Source of the DNA: Leptolyngbya sp. Heron Island J
Lineage (GTDB): Bacteria > Cyanobacteriota > Cyanobacteriia > Phormidesmidales > Phormidesmidaceae
Reading direction: 5' to 3'
DNA: 64,000 nt
Assembly (NCBI RefSeq): GCF_000482245.1
Contig: NZ_AWNH01000053.1
Coordinates: 62,001-126,000 of the forward strand
This document shows positions 17,597-25,335 of this stretch, one piece after another. Numbering within the stretch: position 1 is the first letter of the stretch; the number at the start of each line of letters is the position of its first letter. The translations under genes and the position numbers were made by a program. Below the pieces are notes generated by a model that had not been told where the DNA came from, ran no database searches, and worked only from the letters and a program-made list of their open reading frames with translations.

Positions 17597-18079
17597 TCAG
17601 GCAGTCGAGTCTTCAAAGTAGCGTCGCACAAAAGTATTGTACGCCCAAGCTAAATCACCGTCGAATCTGTCGTCCGATTTAATATTAGCGCGGAGCAGTT
17701 CGATTCCATGCAACACCGAGTCTGATAGCTGCAGCATTTCGTTATCTTCGGGAACAAATTGATGTAGGGCGGCAGACACAGCATCTAGATGGTTGGAAAT
17801 CCAGCATCCTGAACCGTCGAATTCATCTTGAAGCATAGCCAAAAAGAGAATCAGGATCCCCGATCGAATCAAGCGATCATCATCACGGCCAGTTTCAATT
17901 CGGTTAATCAGTATCCAGTAGGGAATCGCATAGTCATTGGCATAGTCGAGGTCGCCGATAATATGCCGGTATACGGCGAGTTCGTGAAACAGGAAGCACA
18001 CATCACGCGTCAGTAGTTTGTAAACCGCCGCGTCGTTGTCTTCACGTTGTGAATCATCAAGTCGTAAAGGAGTGGTCAT
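17597..18079 (-). CDS. Hypothetical protein, integron cassette gene
   Basis: About 160 residues (MTTPLRLDDSQRED...), acidic and mostly helical, with aromatic-rich segments (FLFHELAVYRHIIGDLDYAN, YWILINRIE). No family is recognised; no signal peptide or membrane helix. The frame is open upstream to a TTG at 18157, but that part lies in and next to the attC-like site at 18139-18190, so ATG 18079 is the sensible start. It is followed 12 bases after the stop by another attC-like site. Confidence 0.65.
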   Translation of the reverse strand: MTTPLRLDDSQREDNDAAVYKLLTRDVCFLFHELAVYRHIIGDLDYANDYAIPYWILINRIETGRDDDRLIRSGILILFLAMLQDEFDGSGCWISNHLDAVSAALHQFVPEDNEMLQLSDSVLHGIELLRANIKSDDRFDGDLAWAYNTFVRRYFEDSTA

Positions 18080-18138
18080 GATTGCAACGTTCGATTCACG
18101 CAAAGACTCAGTGGAATAATGTCTAAGAGCACGGGGCG

Positions 18139-18190
18139 GACTAACGCGAGTGATCAACGTAGCCCGCTCTGGCGCATTGCCTCGTTATCC
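18139..18190 (-). repeat. attC-like integron recombination site (short)
   Basis: 52 bp. On the minus strand it starts GGATAACGAGGCAATGCGCC and ends CGCGTTAGTC. The GGATAACGAG...ATGC start is characteristic of many attC sites, and the two ends are complementary through TAACG plus flanking bases. It begins 5 bases after the stop codon of the upstream cassette gene (18196). It overlaps the artificial N-terminal extension of the next ORF. Confidence 0.7.
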
Positions 18191-18195
18191 GTCAA

Positions 18196-18825
18196 TTATC
18201 GCGTTGACCAATAGTCTGCGCCAACCTCGTATCTGAGTTTGCGAAGGATGTTTCCAATCTGAGAAAGCAAAGGATCGAGTTGCGACTGTAGTTGTTTTTT
18301 GTTGCATTTGATCAGGAAATGATCTTCGTTTTCGTCTGGGTTGCTTTCGCGCAAGTATAGCCAGTCGCCAAGTGCAAACGCTTCCATTTCCCAGCCTTGG
18401 TCTATATCCCAGAAGATTTGTCCATCATCAGTTGCCTTGATTTGTTGTAAGAAGCTGTCAGTCTCTGACATGGTGTCATACCACGGGAAGGTCATCGCAA
18501 ATAATCCGCGTTGGAGCACAAGCGGTCGCATCCAGAAGTAATGGCCTTGTTGATCGCAGTCTTTGCCGTGCAAATCCGCTAACCGCAAGACGTCCTTGTA
18601 ATAGGCGACAAGTTCGGGCACATCTTCCGCGACCACACCGGAAAGGATAAAGTCACCGTAACGTTCCACGTTTGGTGAGTAGAGCGGTTCGCGTGCGGTT
18701 TCCCATTGTTCCGGCGTGAAATCGTTTTCAGGGCCAGTGTAGAACGACGACGCAATCAGAAACCCGATCTCAACGACGATGTTATCGGCTACCGTTGTGT
18801 TGTTGATCCAGTCGGGCGAATCCAT
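18196..18825 (-). CDS. Hypothetical protein, first cassette gene next to the integrase remnant
   Basis: 209 residues, acidic, rich in Trp/Tyr/Phe, with no signal peptide. Segments such as MRPLVLQRGLFAMTFPWYD and WEMEAFALGDWLYLRESNPD suggest a globular alpha/beta domain, but no family is recognised. It is the ORF nearest the intI remnant, on the opposite strand, and its stop is followed 5 bases later by an attC-like site, so it fits as cassette 1. No Shine-Dalgarno site is visible before the ATG, which is common for cassette genes. Confidence 0.68.
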   Translation of the reverse strand: MDSPDWINNTTVADNIVVEIGFLIASSFYTGPENDFTPEQWETAREPLYSPNVERYGDFILSGVVAEDVPELVAYYKDVLRLADLHGKDCDQQGHYFWMRPLVLQRGLFAMTFPWYDTMSETDSFLQQIKATDDGQIFWDIDQGWEMEAFALGDWLYLRESNPDENEDHFLIKCNKKQLQSQLDPLLSQIGNILRKLRYEVGADYWSTR

Positions 18826-18986
18826 AACTGTGTAGGCTTTGCCAGATAACTATTTATTAGGGGAAACTTGCCACCTCTCTACCCCATACGGGTAATTAGG
18901 TTACAAGCTTCAGTATAATCATCCCTCCTATATCGGACCCATCCTACTTAGGATTTATTTATCATCCGGTCCTCTATCTTGAGTCC
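18826..18986 (-). promoter_or_regulatory. Candidate attI / cassette promoter region of the decayed integron
   Basis: The 161 bases between the integrase remnant start (18987, +) and the first cassette start (18825, -). In a typical integron this interval holds attI and the Pc promoter. Minus-strand GTTATCT near 18851 and GTTATGG at the first start codon resemble insertion boxes loosely; neither is consensus, so the exact attI point is not assigned. Confidence 0.4.
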
Positions 18987-19163
18987 ATGCCACCGTCTGA
19001 GCCTCGTCCTAGAAAACTACTTGATCAAGTACGTGATGCTATTCGGCTGAAGCATTATTCCTATCGAACTGAGGAAACCTACGTTCAGTAGATTCGTCGC
19101 TACATCCTTTTTCATAACAAGCGCCAGCCCTGCGAGATTGGTGCTACCTGTCAGGATTTCGAA
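18987..19163 (+). pseudogene. intI: Integron integrase (IntI) N-terminal remnant
   Basis: From ATG 18987 the translation reads MPPSEPRPRKLLDQVRDAIR, then LKHYSYRTEETYVQ, a TAG stop (19089-19091), and IRRYILFHNKRQPCEIGA. This matches the N-terminal SAM-like core-binding region of integron integrases ([31 protein letters not shown] in IntI1), with the stop replacing the conserved tryptophan. Similarity ends near 19163, just before a repeat at 19181-19208; the catalytic domain with the Arg/His/Arg/Tyr residues is missing. The gene is dead by two criteria. It is divergent from the cassette genes, the standard integron geometry. Confidence 0.8.
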
Positions 19164-19180
19164 AACAGAATCATTTTCTC

Positions 19181-19208
19181 AGGGCAGCCACAAGGGCATG
19201 CCCCTACG
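19181..19208 (+). repeat. REP-like palindromic repeat, copy 1
   Basis: AGGGCAGCCACAAGGGCATG followed by CCCCTACG. The reverse complement of 21469-21496 matches 25 of 28 bases. The unit is an interrupted palindrome (GGGCA...TGCCC). It lies at the point where integrase similarity stops. Confidence 0.7.
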
Positions 19209-19238
19209 AACAATGCTCCATTCAGCGTGTGACCTCAC

Positions 19239-19619
19239 CTACTGGCCACATTTGAGCACAACAGTCTCTGAAAACTGTTGTTGTAACTCCGTCAATGTCT
19301 CAGGGCTAGGAGCCTGGCCAAAGGGATTTCCCAGCTCATCTGGCTTAGGAATTATAGCCAGGGTGGTTTGATCAATATCAGTCACCACCACCACCTGGGC
19401 AATCTTGCGCTGATTCGCCTGACTCTTTTGGTACAGATCGGTATAGGGCTGTACTACAGCAGTCTGCCATTGGGCCGGGGGGCAATAGCTTTGATCAATA
19501 ATAACAGTAACCTCTGGCACTTGCACAGCATAACGTAACCCCAGACCCAGACCACCAAAGGCTAACCAGCCCAGGCTAAGAGTACTAATCAAGCGTTTTG
19601 TCGGATTGTTGGGGGCCAT
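19239..19619 (-). CDS. Membrane-anchored protein of unknown function, coupled to the VWA lipoprotein
   Basis: 126 residues with one N-terminal membrane helix (about residues 10-30, STLSLGWLAFGGLGLGLRY) and a small domain starting VTVIIDQSYCPPAQWQTAVV. No family is recognised; the VTVIIDQS strand resembles the start of a VWA/Rossmann strand. Its ATG overlaps the stop of the upstream VWA lipoprotein gene by one base (TAATG), so the two are translationally coupled and probably work together in the cell envelope. Confidence 0.65.
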   Translation of the reverse strand: MAPNNPTKRLISTLSLGWLAFGGLGLGLRYAVQVPEVTVIIDQSYCPPAQWQTAVVQPYTDLYQKSQANQRKIAQVVVVTDIDQTTLAIIPKPDELGNPFGQAPSPETLTELQQQFSETVVLKCGQ

Positions 19620-21370
19620 TACAGATTTACCTGGAATAAGTCCTTAAACAAGGTTTGTACATTTTCGGGATTGCCTTGCTTCACCGTTGACTCCCGCAGA
19701 CTGGCGATGGCCTGGAGTTCAGCCTCATTAACGTTACCGTAGGCAATGGGATAGAAGCGCACATCGCTATATTCCATAATGTCTTTCACATCGCGGAATA
19801 GGTGTCCTTCATTCACTTCACCATCGGAGAGGAGTAACAGATAGAATCGACCATTGGGGTCATTGGCTCGTTTTTCCATCAGGTCAGCCAAGGCCACCAT
19901 AACGCCATCGTACATCGCCGTGCCGCCATCAGCTTGGAGCTGGTCAATGGCCGCCAACAGTTTTTTCTGCTGTAGCTCATCATAGGGAGTAAGAGCCAGA
20001 CGGCGTACCGGCTGGTCAGCAAAAGTGACTAACCCCACCTGGTTACCCTGGTTGATTTGCTGGCTAGCAACCCGCAAACCGGCCTGGACCGCCTGCAGGG
20101 GTTCGCCATCCATGGAACCGCTGGTGTCAATCACCATTTCGAGATAGACGGTGCGACCGCTGTCTTTGTTGATTTTCCAGCTCGACTGAGCTGCTAACAG
20201 GGTCTCTCCATCGGGGATAGGAGGATGGGTCGCCTTGAGATAATCGGTATCCACAAACCCTTGATTATTGGCCAGTTGCACCATGTCAGGAGACTGGGCA
20301 AAGGCGGCAAACTGTTGCAGGGCAGCAGCGGTTTCAGGGTTGTTCCAGTCAAAGCCCACGAGAGGATTGTTGTGGGGAATGCCAAAGGGGATAAACTCGG
20401 TGGATTCAAACCCAGCCACCTGTTTAAGGGCCAGGTAGTTTTGATATTCCAGGGGGAATGCCTGGAGTTTGGTCTGGTCTCTCAAAAAGAGTTCTTGCAG
20501 CTCCAATGTGGTGGGTGTGGTGATCAGCACCTGGGATTGAAACTGGTCAAAGACGGATTTTACCTGGGGGGTTTGCAGCTCAGCTTTGGTCAGTGCCCCA
20601 CCGTCCTTTTGGTGACCGGCCGCTCGCCAATAGAGGGTATATAGCAAGTTCAGGGCCGTAGAACTTTTATAGGGATTGGGATAGGCCACGCTGACTTGAC
20701 CAGCGGCAATGGCATTGAGCAAACTATCAAAGGAAACGTCCCCGCTGCCCTGGAGCTGCTGGTACACATCGCCGGGGACCACCCATCCGGCGGTATTAGC
20801 CACCAGGCGTTCAGCTACCGGGGTAGTCTTAATGCCCTGGCTTATGATCATGGAGACCCACAAATCGTTGGAGGGGCTATAGCCTGCAGGTTGGACGGCC
20901 CCTGCACCAAGCAGGCGAGCGGCTGTACCCGAAGCGATTTTACGGATACCCACCTGGATGACTTTACCGGAACTGCTCTTTTCTTGACGCTGGTTAAAGG
21001 CCTCGGCTACCTCTACTAACCAACGTTCATTTTGTCGGTCAATATTGGCCTTCTCAGAGGAGCTGTAAATTTCTAGATAGACCTGATCGGCCTGGGGTGA
21101 GGCTCCATAGATGGGGAAATCGTCAATGTTGGGCAGGGGTTCTGCAATTTGATCGACGGTATAGCGGCTGGCCAATTCGTCGGGGACTAAATTGCTAGCT
21201 ACGTTAATGTTAGGTAGCACCTGCTTGTTCAGGGCAGATTGGGCGGTTTCTAGAGAAGTAACCGGTGATTGACAGCCCCCCAAAAAACTCAGCCCCAGGG
21301 TAACCATCAACCCGAGAGCGGCACTGATGAGAGTGCGGTAAGTGCGGTTTGGAATCAGTCTTTTAAACAT
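19619..21370 (-). CDS. Lipoprotein with solute-binding-type region and C-terminal VWA domain
   Basis: 583 residues. A lipoprotein signal ends in LGGC (Cys33). Residues about 95-380 resemble an extracellular solute-binding protein (type 2 periplasmic fold: VYLEIYSSSE at the start, SNDLWVSMIISQG, VVPGDVYQQL). Residues about 405-580 are a von Willebrand factor A domain with an intact MIDAS DTSGSM (415-420), the conserved threonine in GGTAMYDG, and LLLLSDGEVNEG. It would sit on the outer face of the cytoplasmic membrane. No ABC permease or ATPase is nearby, so a sensing or adhesion role is more likely than transport. Confidence 0.85.
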   Translation of the reverse strand: MFKRLIPNRTYRTLISAALGLMVTLGLSFLGGCQSPVTSLETAQSALNKQVLPNINVASNLVPDELASRYTVDQIAEPLPNIDDFPIYGASPQADQVYLEIYSSSEKANIDRQNERWLVEVAEAFNQRQEKSSSGKVIQVGIRKIASGTAARLLGAGAVQPAGYSPSNDLWVSMIISQGIKTTPVAERLVANTAGWVVPGDVYQQLQGSGDVSFDSLLNAIAAGQVSVAYPNPYKSSTALNLLYTLYWRAAGHQKDGGALTKAELQTPQVKSVFDQFQSQVLITTPTTLELQELFLRDQTKLQAFPLEYQNYLALKQVAGFESTEFIPFGIPHNNPLVGFDWNNPETAAALQQFAAFAQSPDMVQLANNQGFVDTDYLKATHPPIPDGETLLAAQSSWKINKDSGRTVYLEMVIDTSGSMDGEPLQAVQAGLRVASQQINQGNQVGLVTFADQPVRRLALTPYDELQQKKLLAAIDQLQADGGTAMYDGVMVALADLMEKRANDPNGRFYLLLLSDGEVNEGHLFRDVKDIMEYSDVRFYPIAYGNVNEAELQAIASLRESTVKQGNPENVQTLFKDLFQVNL

Positions 21371-21468
21371 TGATTGTCAGGATTAAAAAGCTGTTGGCCG
21401 GGTATCTAGGCATTTGGCAAGTCATACCAAATCCGAATTCAGTAACTCCGATTGAAAATGGAGAACCC

Positions 21469-21496
21469 CGTAGGGGCAATCCCTTGTGGTTGCCCT
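21469..21496 (-). repeat. REP-like palindromic repeat, copy 2
   Basis: On the minus strand AGGGCAACCACAAGGGATTG followed by CCCCTACG, 25/28 identical to 19181-19208. It lies between the VWA lipoprotein gene and the gene upstream of it. The GGGCAA...TTGCCC inner palindrome could form a hairpin. Confidence 0.7.
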
Positions 21497-21535
21497 GGGA
21501 TATCGGGGGCAGGTAACCAGGATTTTGTATCAGAT

Positions 21536-22168
21536 TTAAGCGTCTAAAATCTCTTTGTTGGCGGCAATTAAGGTTTCTAAACGCTGGGGCAAGGAGGTGT
21601 CTCCCTGGGAGAGGCTAGCCAGGGCCACCTGGTCTTGTAGCTGCTGCAGTTGCTGGTGGGTTTGCTGCATACGATCGCAACTTTGTTTCAGCTGCTTTTT
21701 AGCCATTTGCTGATAGGTGGGGGTTTGAATTTGGGCCTGCACCTGCAGACCATCGGCCACCTGCTGAGCCAAATTAACCACGGTGTATAGCGCCTCCAGC
21801 AGTTCGGTGCGCAGGGCAGGTTCGCGATCGCAAATACGCACCGCAAAGGTTTGTGATTGCAAGGCCCAATCTTTGACCGGCTGCCAGGTCCGATAGCTAT
21901 CGCGAGCAACCTTAGTCTGAATAGCTTCAATCCGCCGTTGAAAGCTCATGGGATTGAGTAGGTCGCTGTGGTCATTGGCCACAACGGCTGACGAACGATA
22001 GCCCGTTATCCAGCTACCGGCCATGGCCGTTGCCACCGCCCCGCCCCCAATCCAGGCCACCGGGCGGTTACCAGCAAAGGCAATCAGCAAACCATAGCCA
22101 AAAGCTGTCCCCAACAGTAATACATACGTCTGGGGGTGTCGTCCTAAGGCTGGCCAGTTGATTGGCAT
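21536..22168 (-). CDS. Membrane protein with C-terminal coiled coil, unknown function
   Basis: About 210 residues. Two hydrophobic stretches (YVLLLGTAFGYGLLIAFAG and VAWIGGGAVATAMAGSWI, about residues 15-60) form a membrane hairpin; the rest is helical and Gln-rich, with coiled-coil heptads near 140-190. The frame is open from 22213, but GGAGG lies about 10 bases before ATG 22168, so that start is chosen. It is the first gene of the minus-strand group with the VWA lipoprotein; a REP-like repeat separates them. Confidence 0.62.
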   Translation of the reverse strand: MPINWPALGRHPQTYVLLLGTAFGYGLLIAFAGNRPVAWIGGGAVATAMAGSWITGYRSSAVVANDHSDLLNPMSFQRRIEAIQTKVARDSYRTWQPVKDWALQSQTFAVRICDREPALRTELLEALYTVVNLAQQVADGLQVQAQIQTPTYQQMAKKQLKQSCDRMQQTHQQLQQLQDQVALASLSQGDTSLPQRLETLIAANKEILDA

Positions 22169-22688
22169 AGGGGTGCGCCTCCATGCGCTTGAGTAAAAAA
22201 GCCCAACAGTCACACTGACTACAGCGTGGCTTTCTCAATGGTAGTGGAAGGAGTCGCTAACCAGTCATAGCAAGAAAATCAACGGACCATCCCCAAGCGG
22301 CTTTCAAAGGAATGGCCAGTTGATCGGCACAGAATTTACGCACAATCCGTTGCTGAATCCCGATATCACTTGAATCAATGTCACTTGCTCAATGATAGTG
22401 AGGGGGCTAGCTGCCAGGGGCAACAAAAACCATTATCGGGGGTTAAGCAGATGCTAAAGCATCAACGGAGGACGTAACCTGGTGATGAATCACCAGTTAA
22501 CTGGCTAGTCAAACATACGGTACAGATGAAAAGGGTTATGCAGTTCATAACTAAGGTTAGGAATCTTGTTCAGCTGTAGTGCGTTGTCTGGTGAGTGCAG
22601 GTAGGTTGTACAAGGATGAAGGTCTGGGTTTGGTGGATGGGTGGATGGGTGGATGGGTGGATGGGGAGGCTAAGTTTTTGGCCATGCT
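22169..22688. other. Intergenic region with octamer repeats
   Basis: It contains four exact tandem copies of GTGGATGG (22633-22664). A 40-codon open stretch without a start (minus strand, ending near 22252, containing LAIPLKAAWGWSVDF) may be a gene relic, but it is not recognisable. Confidence 0.5.
22633..22664 (+). repeat. Tandem octamer repeat (GTGGATGG x4)
   Basis: Four exact head-to-tail copies, in an intergenic stretch with no gene overlapping. Low-copy microsatellite; copy number may vary by strand slippage. Confidence 0.9.
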
Positions 22689-22850
22689 TTATGGCCTCTC
22701 GAAGTCTTGAAAGATGAGGGCGGGTACTTTTTTCTCAAATACAAATTCGCTGTAGTCTGCTAAATCATCAATACCGAGCATCGACAATACAATTTCTGCA
22801 GCAACCCATACAAACAACTTGCATAGGGAAAATCTCCATCGACTATCCAT
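22689..22850 (-). CDS. Small protein (53 aa), unknown
   Basis: An ATG-initiated ORF of 53 codons reading MDSRWRFSLCKLFVWVAAEI, then VLSMLGIDDLADYSEFVFEK, and ending in LIFQDFERP. The pattern of a basic N-terminus, a hydrophobic helix with WVAAEIVL, and an acidic DDLADYSEF segment looks like a genuine small membrane-associated protein rather than noise. No named family; no strong ribosome site (GAAAG precedes the ATG). Confidence 0.45.
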   Translation of the reverse strand: MDSRWRFSLCKLFVWVAAEIVLSMLGIDDLADYSEFVFEKKVPALIFQDFERP

Positions 22851-22988
22851 GGTGGCTTTCTAGAGTGACAGATGCATCGTAGGAAGATCGCCCATCAGGG
22901 AAGCCATAACGACGGTTATGAATCTAATGTGCTTGATGAAAATCAGACCGGCGCGATCGCTTTATCATAGAAACGCCCAGTTCGTGGT

Positions 22989-24296
22989 GTGAACGTGCGT
23001 GTTAGCCGCCTGACAAAACGATGGTTTAAACCGCTAAAGCTGCTGATGTTAGCCCTGGCGGTGCAGGTTTTGTGCTTGCTGTTGTGGGGCTTGACCTGGC
23101 CACAGTCAGCACCGATCAACCTGTCCTTTGTGGTCCCCCAGGATGAGGTGCAGCCCTGGGAAACTGTCATTACTGGCTTTGAAAAAGCTCATCCTAATAT
23201 TCGGATTAATCTAGTCACCGATCCAGAGACGGGCTACACCACGGATCAGCGCGAAGCCATTTATACAGCGGATTTTCAAGCGGATGTCGCCCAGTACGAT
23301 CTGGTATATATGGACATTGTTTGGCCGCTACAGTTTGCCGATCGTCTACACGATTTAACTCCCTATATTGAGCAAGATGAGCTGGACCTTTCAGGGTTTT
23401 TAGCCACTGAAGTCGCGGCTGGTGAAGCGGATGGTCGCCTGTATCGCTTACCCATGCGGGCGGATGTCGGGGTTTTGTACTACCGCCAGGATCTGCTCAA
23501 ACAGGCGCGGATGACGCTGCCAAATACCCTGACTGAACTATCTCAGATGGTGAATGTTCTCAGACCATCGGTTGGCTATCTGTGGCAAGGTAGCCGGTAT
23601 GAAGGGTTGGTTGCTAATTTTGTCGAAGTGATGCGCGGTATGGGCGCTACGTGGATTGAGCCAACGACGGGAGCGGTGGGCTTAGATACTGCAACTACCA
23701 TCAAAGCGGCGACGTTGCTTAAGCAGCTGATTCAACAGAGCATCTCCCCAGATGAGGTGATTACTTACACTGAAAAGGATGGTCTGCAGCGCTTTATGGA
23801 GGGGCAGACACTGTTTCTGCGGGGCTGGCCGTATTTTTGGGAGGAGATCCAGCGTTCAGAGCTAGCGGATAAGGTTGCGATCGCACTTCCCTTTTCCTTT
23901 AACAACACCCCTGGGATCGGCTGTCGTGGTGGCTGGGGGTTTGGGATTGCCCAGAATGCCGCTCACCCTGACACAGCCTGGGAGGCAATTAAATACTTCA
24001 CCAGCGAAGCTGCCCAAAAACAATTTGTCCTCGCCTCCGGCTTTTTACCCAGTCGTTCCAGCCTATTTCAAGACCCAGACATTGTGGCGAAATACCCTCA
24101 AATGCCATTGCTGCTGAACTATCTGGAAAATTCATCCACATTCCGTCCCTTTATCAAAGAATACGGAGCCGCCTCCGAGATTTTACAAACCGCCCTGGGG
24201 GATGTGCTTAGCGGTCAGCGGACTGCCGAAACTGCGATGCAGTGGGCTCAAACGGAGACGGAGAAATTGCTGCGTCCGTTATCCCAGGGCGGTTAA
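22989..24296 (+). CDS. Extracellular solute-binding protein (sugar-type, family 1)
   Basis: 435 residues. An N-terminal hydrophobic helix (about 18-36) acts as signal or anchor; there is no lipobox cysteine in the usual place. The mature part has the family 1 pattern: INLSFVVPQDEVQPWETVIT, FEKAHPNIRINLV, DLVYMDIVWPLQFA, YRLPMRADVGVLYYR and WGFGIAQNAAHPDTAWE. It resembles trehalose/maltose-type binding proteins. The start is a GTG. No ABC permease or ATPase gene is in the window. Its 3' end overlaps the convergent kinase gene by 89 bases. Confidence 0.87.
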   Translation: MNVRVSRLTKRWFKPLKLLMLALAVQVLCLLLWGLTWPQSAPINLSFVVPQDEVQPWETVITGFEKAHPNIRINLVTDPETGYTTDQREAIYTADFQADVAQYDLVYMDIVWPLQFADRLHDLTPYIEQDELDLSGFLATEVAAGEADGRLYRLPMRADVGVLYYRQDLLKQARMTLPNTLTELSQMVNVLRPSVGYLWQGSRYEGLVANFVEVMRGMGATWIEPTTGAVGLDTATTIKAATLLKQLIQQSISPDEVITYTEKDGLQRFMEGQTLFLRGWPYFWEEIQRSELADKVAIALPFSFNNTPGIGCRGGWGFGIAQNAAHPDTAWEAIKYFTSEAAQKQFVLASGFLPSRSSLFQDPDIVAKYPQMPLLLNYLENSSTFRPFIKEYGAASEILQTALGDVLSGQRTAETAMQWAQTETEKLLRPLSQGG

Positions 24297-25317
24297 AGGA
24301 CTGTTCAGCCAGCCGCTGCCGAGCCATCCACCACTGCCAGCCCACAAATAGTTGCAATAGCAACAGTCCTACATTAGCAGCCAGGAGCCAACGAATCTTG
24401 GTCTGCTCCTGGCTTGCTTTACTGATATTAGACCGCACGGGATTGAGCAACCGCGCTAGCAGTACTTCAGCATTGAGGGGGCGTTGCCCTGGAAAGGGAG
24501 CCATCATGTCATCTAGCAGTTGGGCAAACCAGTCGTCGATGGGCTGAACCGCCTGCTCCAACCAGGTAAGCCGTCCGGTGGTGTCATCTTCAGGGAGGTC
24601 GATGGGGTGTTTGCCGGTCAGTAAATAAACCAAGGAACGGCCCAGGGCGTAAAAGTCAGACTGCGGTACCGCCCGACCGTTGATTTGCTCCAGGGGCGTA
24701 TATCCCGGTGATACCACACTGGTAATGTCTCGCTGACCCGCCACTTTGGCAAAGTAGGTACTGGTCATGGGGCGTACAGTACCAAAGTCCACCAGAGCCA
24801 GCTGTCCGGTGGGTCGCAGCATGATGTTAGCGAGCTTGATATCTCGGTGAAACAGTTCTTCTTGATGGAGCTGGGCTAGCAGGTCCACCAGCTGTTTCAT
24901 CCAATCTATGGCCGTTGCTTGGTCAATCGGGCCATGTTGTTGCAGCCACTTATCCAGATTAATCCCCTGGATATTCTCCATCACCAGGCAAAATAGCTGA
25001 CGGCCTTCAATCTCTAAAGAGAAATAGCCATCGGGGTCTACCTGAGGTATGCCAGGGTGTTTAAGACTTTGCAATGTGGCAGCTTCGCGTTCAAACAGGG
25101 GCTGCAGAATTTTCTTTTTGAGCACCTTGAGCACTTTGGTTTGCCCCTGGTCATCAATTTCAAACACCTCAGAGGGTTCCCATTCATCTAACTCCCGCAG
25201 CGGTCGTAGCAGTCGATAACGCCCTTCTATCAGCAACGGCGTCTGACACGATTTGCAATGGGACAGTCCGTCGGGGTTATCGCGATGACCACACCGGGGA
25301 TTAATACAGTAGCTCAT
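24208..25317 (-). CDS. Ser/Thr protein kinase with N-terminal zinc ribbon and C-terminal membrane helix
   Basis: 369 residues. A C4 zinc ribbon (Cys4, Cys9, Cys21, Cys24) precedes a Hanks-type kinase domain: the VLKVLKKK strand with the ATP-binding lysine, catalytic HRDIKLAN (157-164, Asp159) and DFG (177-179). A single membrane helix (about 309-328) leaves a short tail outside the cytoplasm. The layout is common among cyanobacterial kinases. It is 18 bases downstream of the NB-ARC gene on the same strand and presumably cotranscribed. The C-terminal tail is encoded opposite the end of the solute-binding protein gene. Confidence 0.92.
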   Translation of the reverse strand: MSYCINPRCGHRDNPDGLSHCKSCQTPLLIEGRYRLLRPLRELDEWEPSEVFEIDDQGQTKVLKVLKKKILQPLFEREAATLQSLKHPGIPQVDPDGYFSLEIEGRQLFCLVMENIQGINLDKWLQQHGPIDQATAIDWMKQLVDLLAQLHQEELFHRDIKLANIMLRPTGQLALVDFGTVRPMTSTYFAKVAGQRDITSVVSPGYTPLEQINGRAVPQSDFYALGRSLVYLLTGKHPIDLPEDDTTGRLTWLEQAVQPIDDWFAQLLDDMMAPFPGQRPLNAEVLLARLLNPVRSNISKASQEQTKIRWLLAANVGLLLLQLFVGWQWWMARQRLAEQSFNRPGITDAAISPSPFEPTASQFRQSADR

Positions 25318-25335
25318 GGCTGCTCCGGGCTGGTC

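Noticed and set aside
18080-18157. N-terminal extension of the second cassette protein
   Set aside because: It translates part of an attC-like site and has no protein-like character; ATG 18079 is used instead.
20225-20644. 139-codon ORF antisense to the VWA lipoprotein gene
   Set aside because: Shadow of a strongly supported gene.
22633-22664. Possible CRISPR or regulatory iteron
   Set aside because: Units are only 8 bases, contiguous, without spacers and without an origin-like context; listed as a simple tandem repeat.
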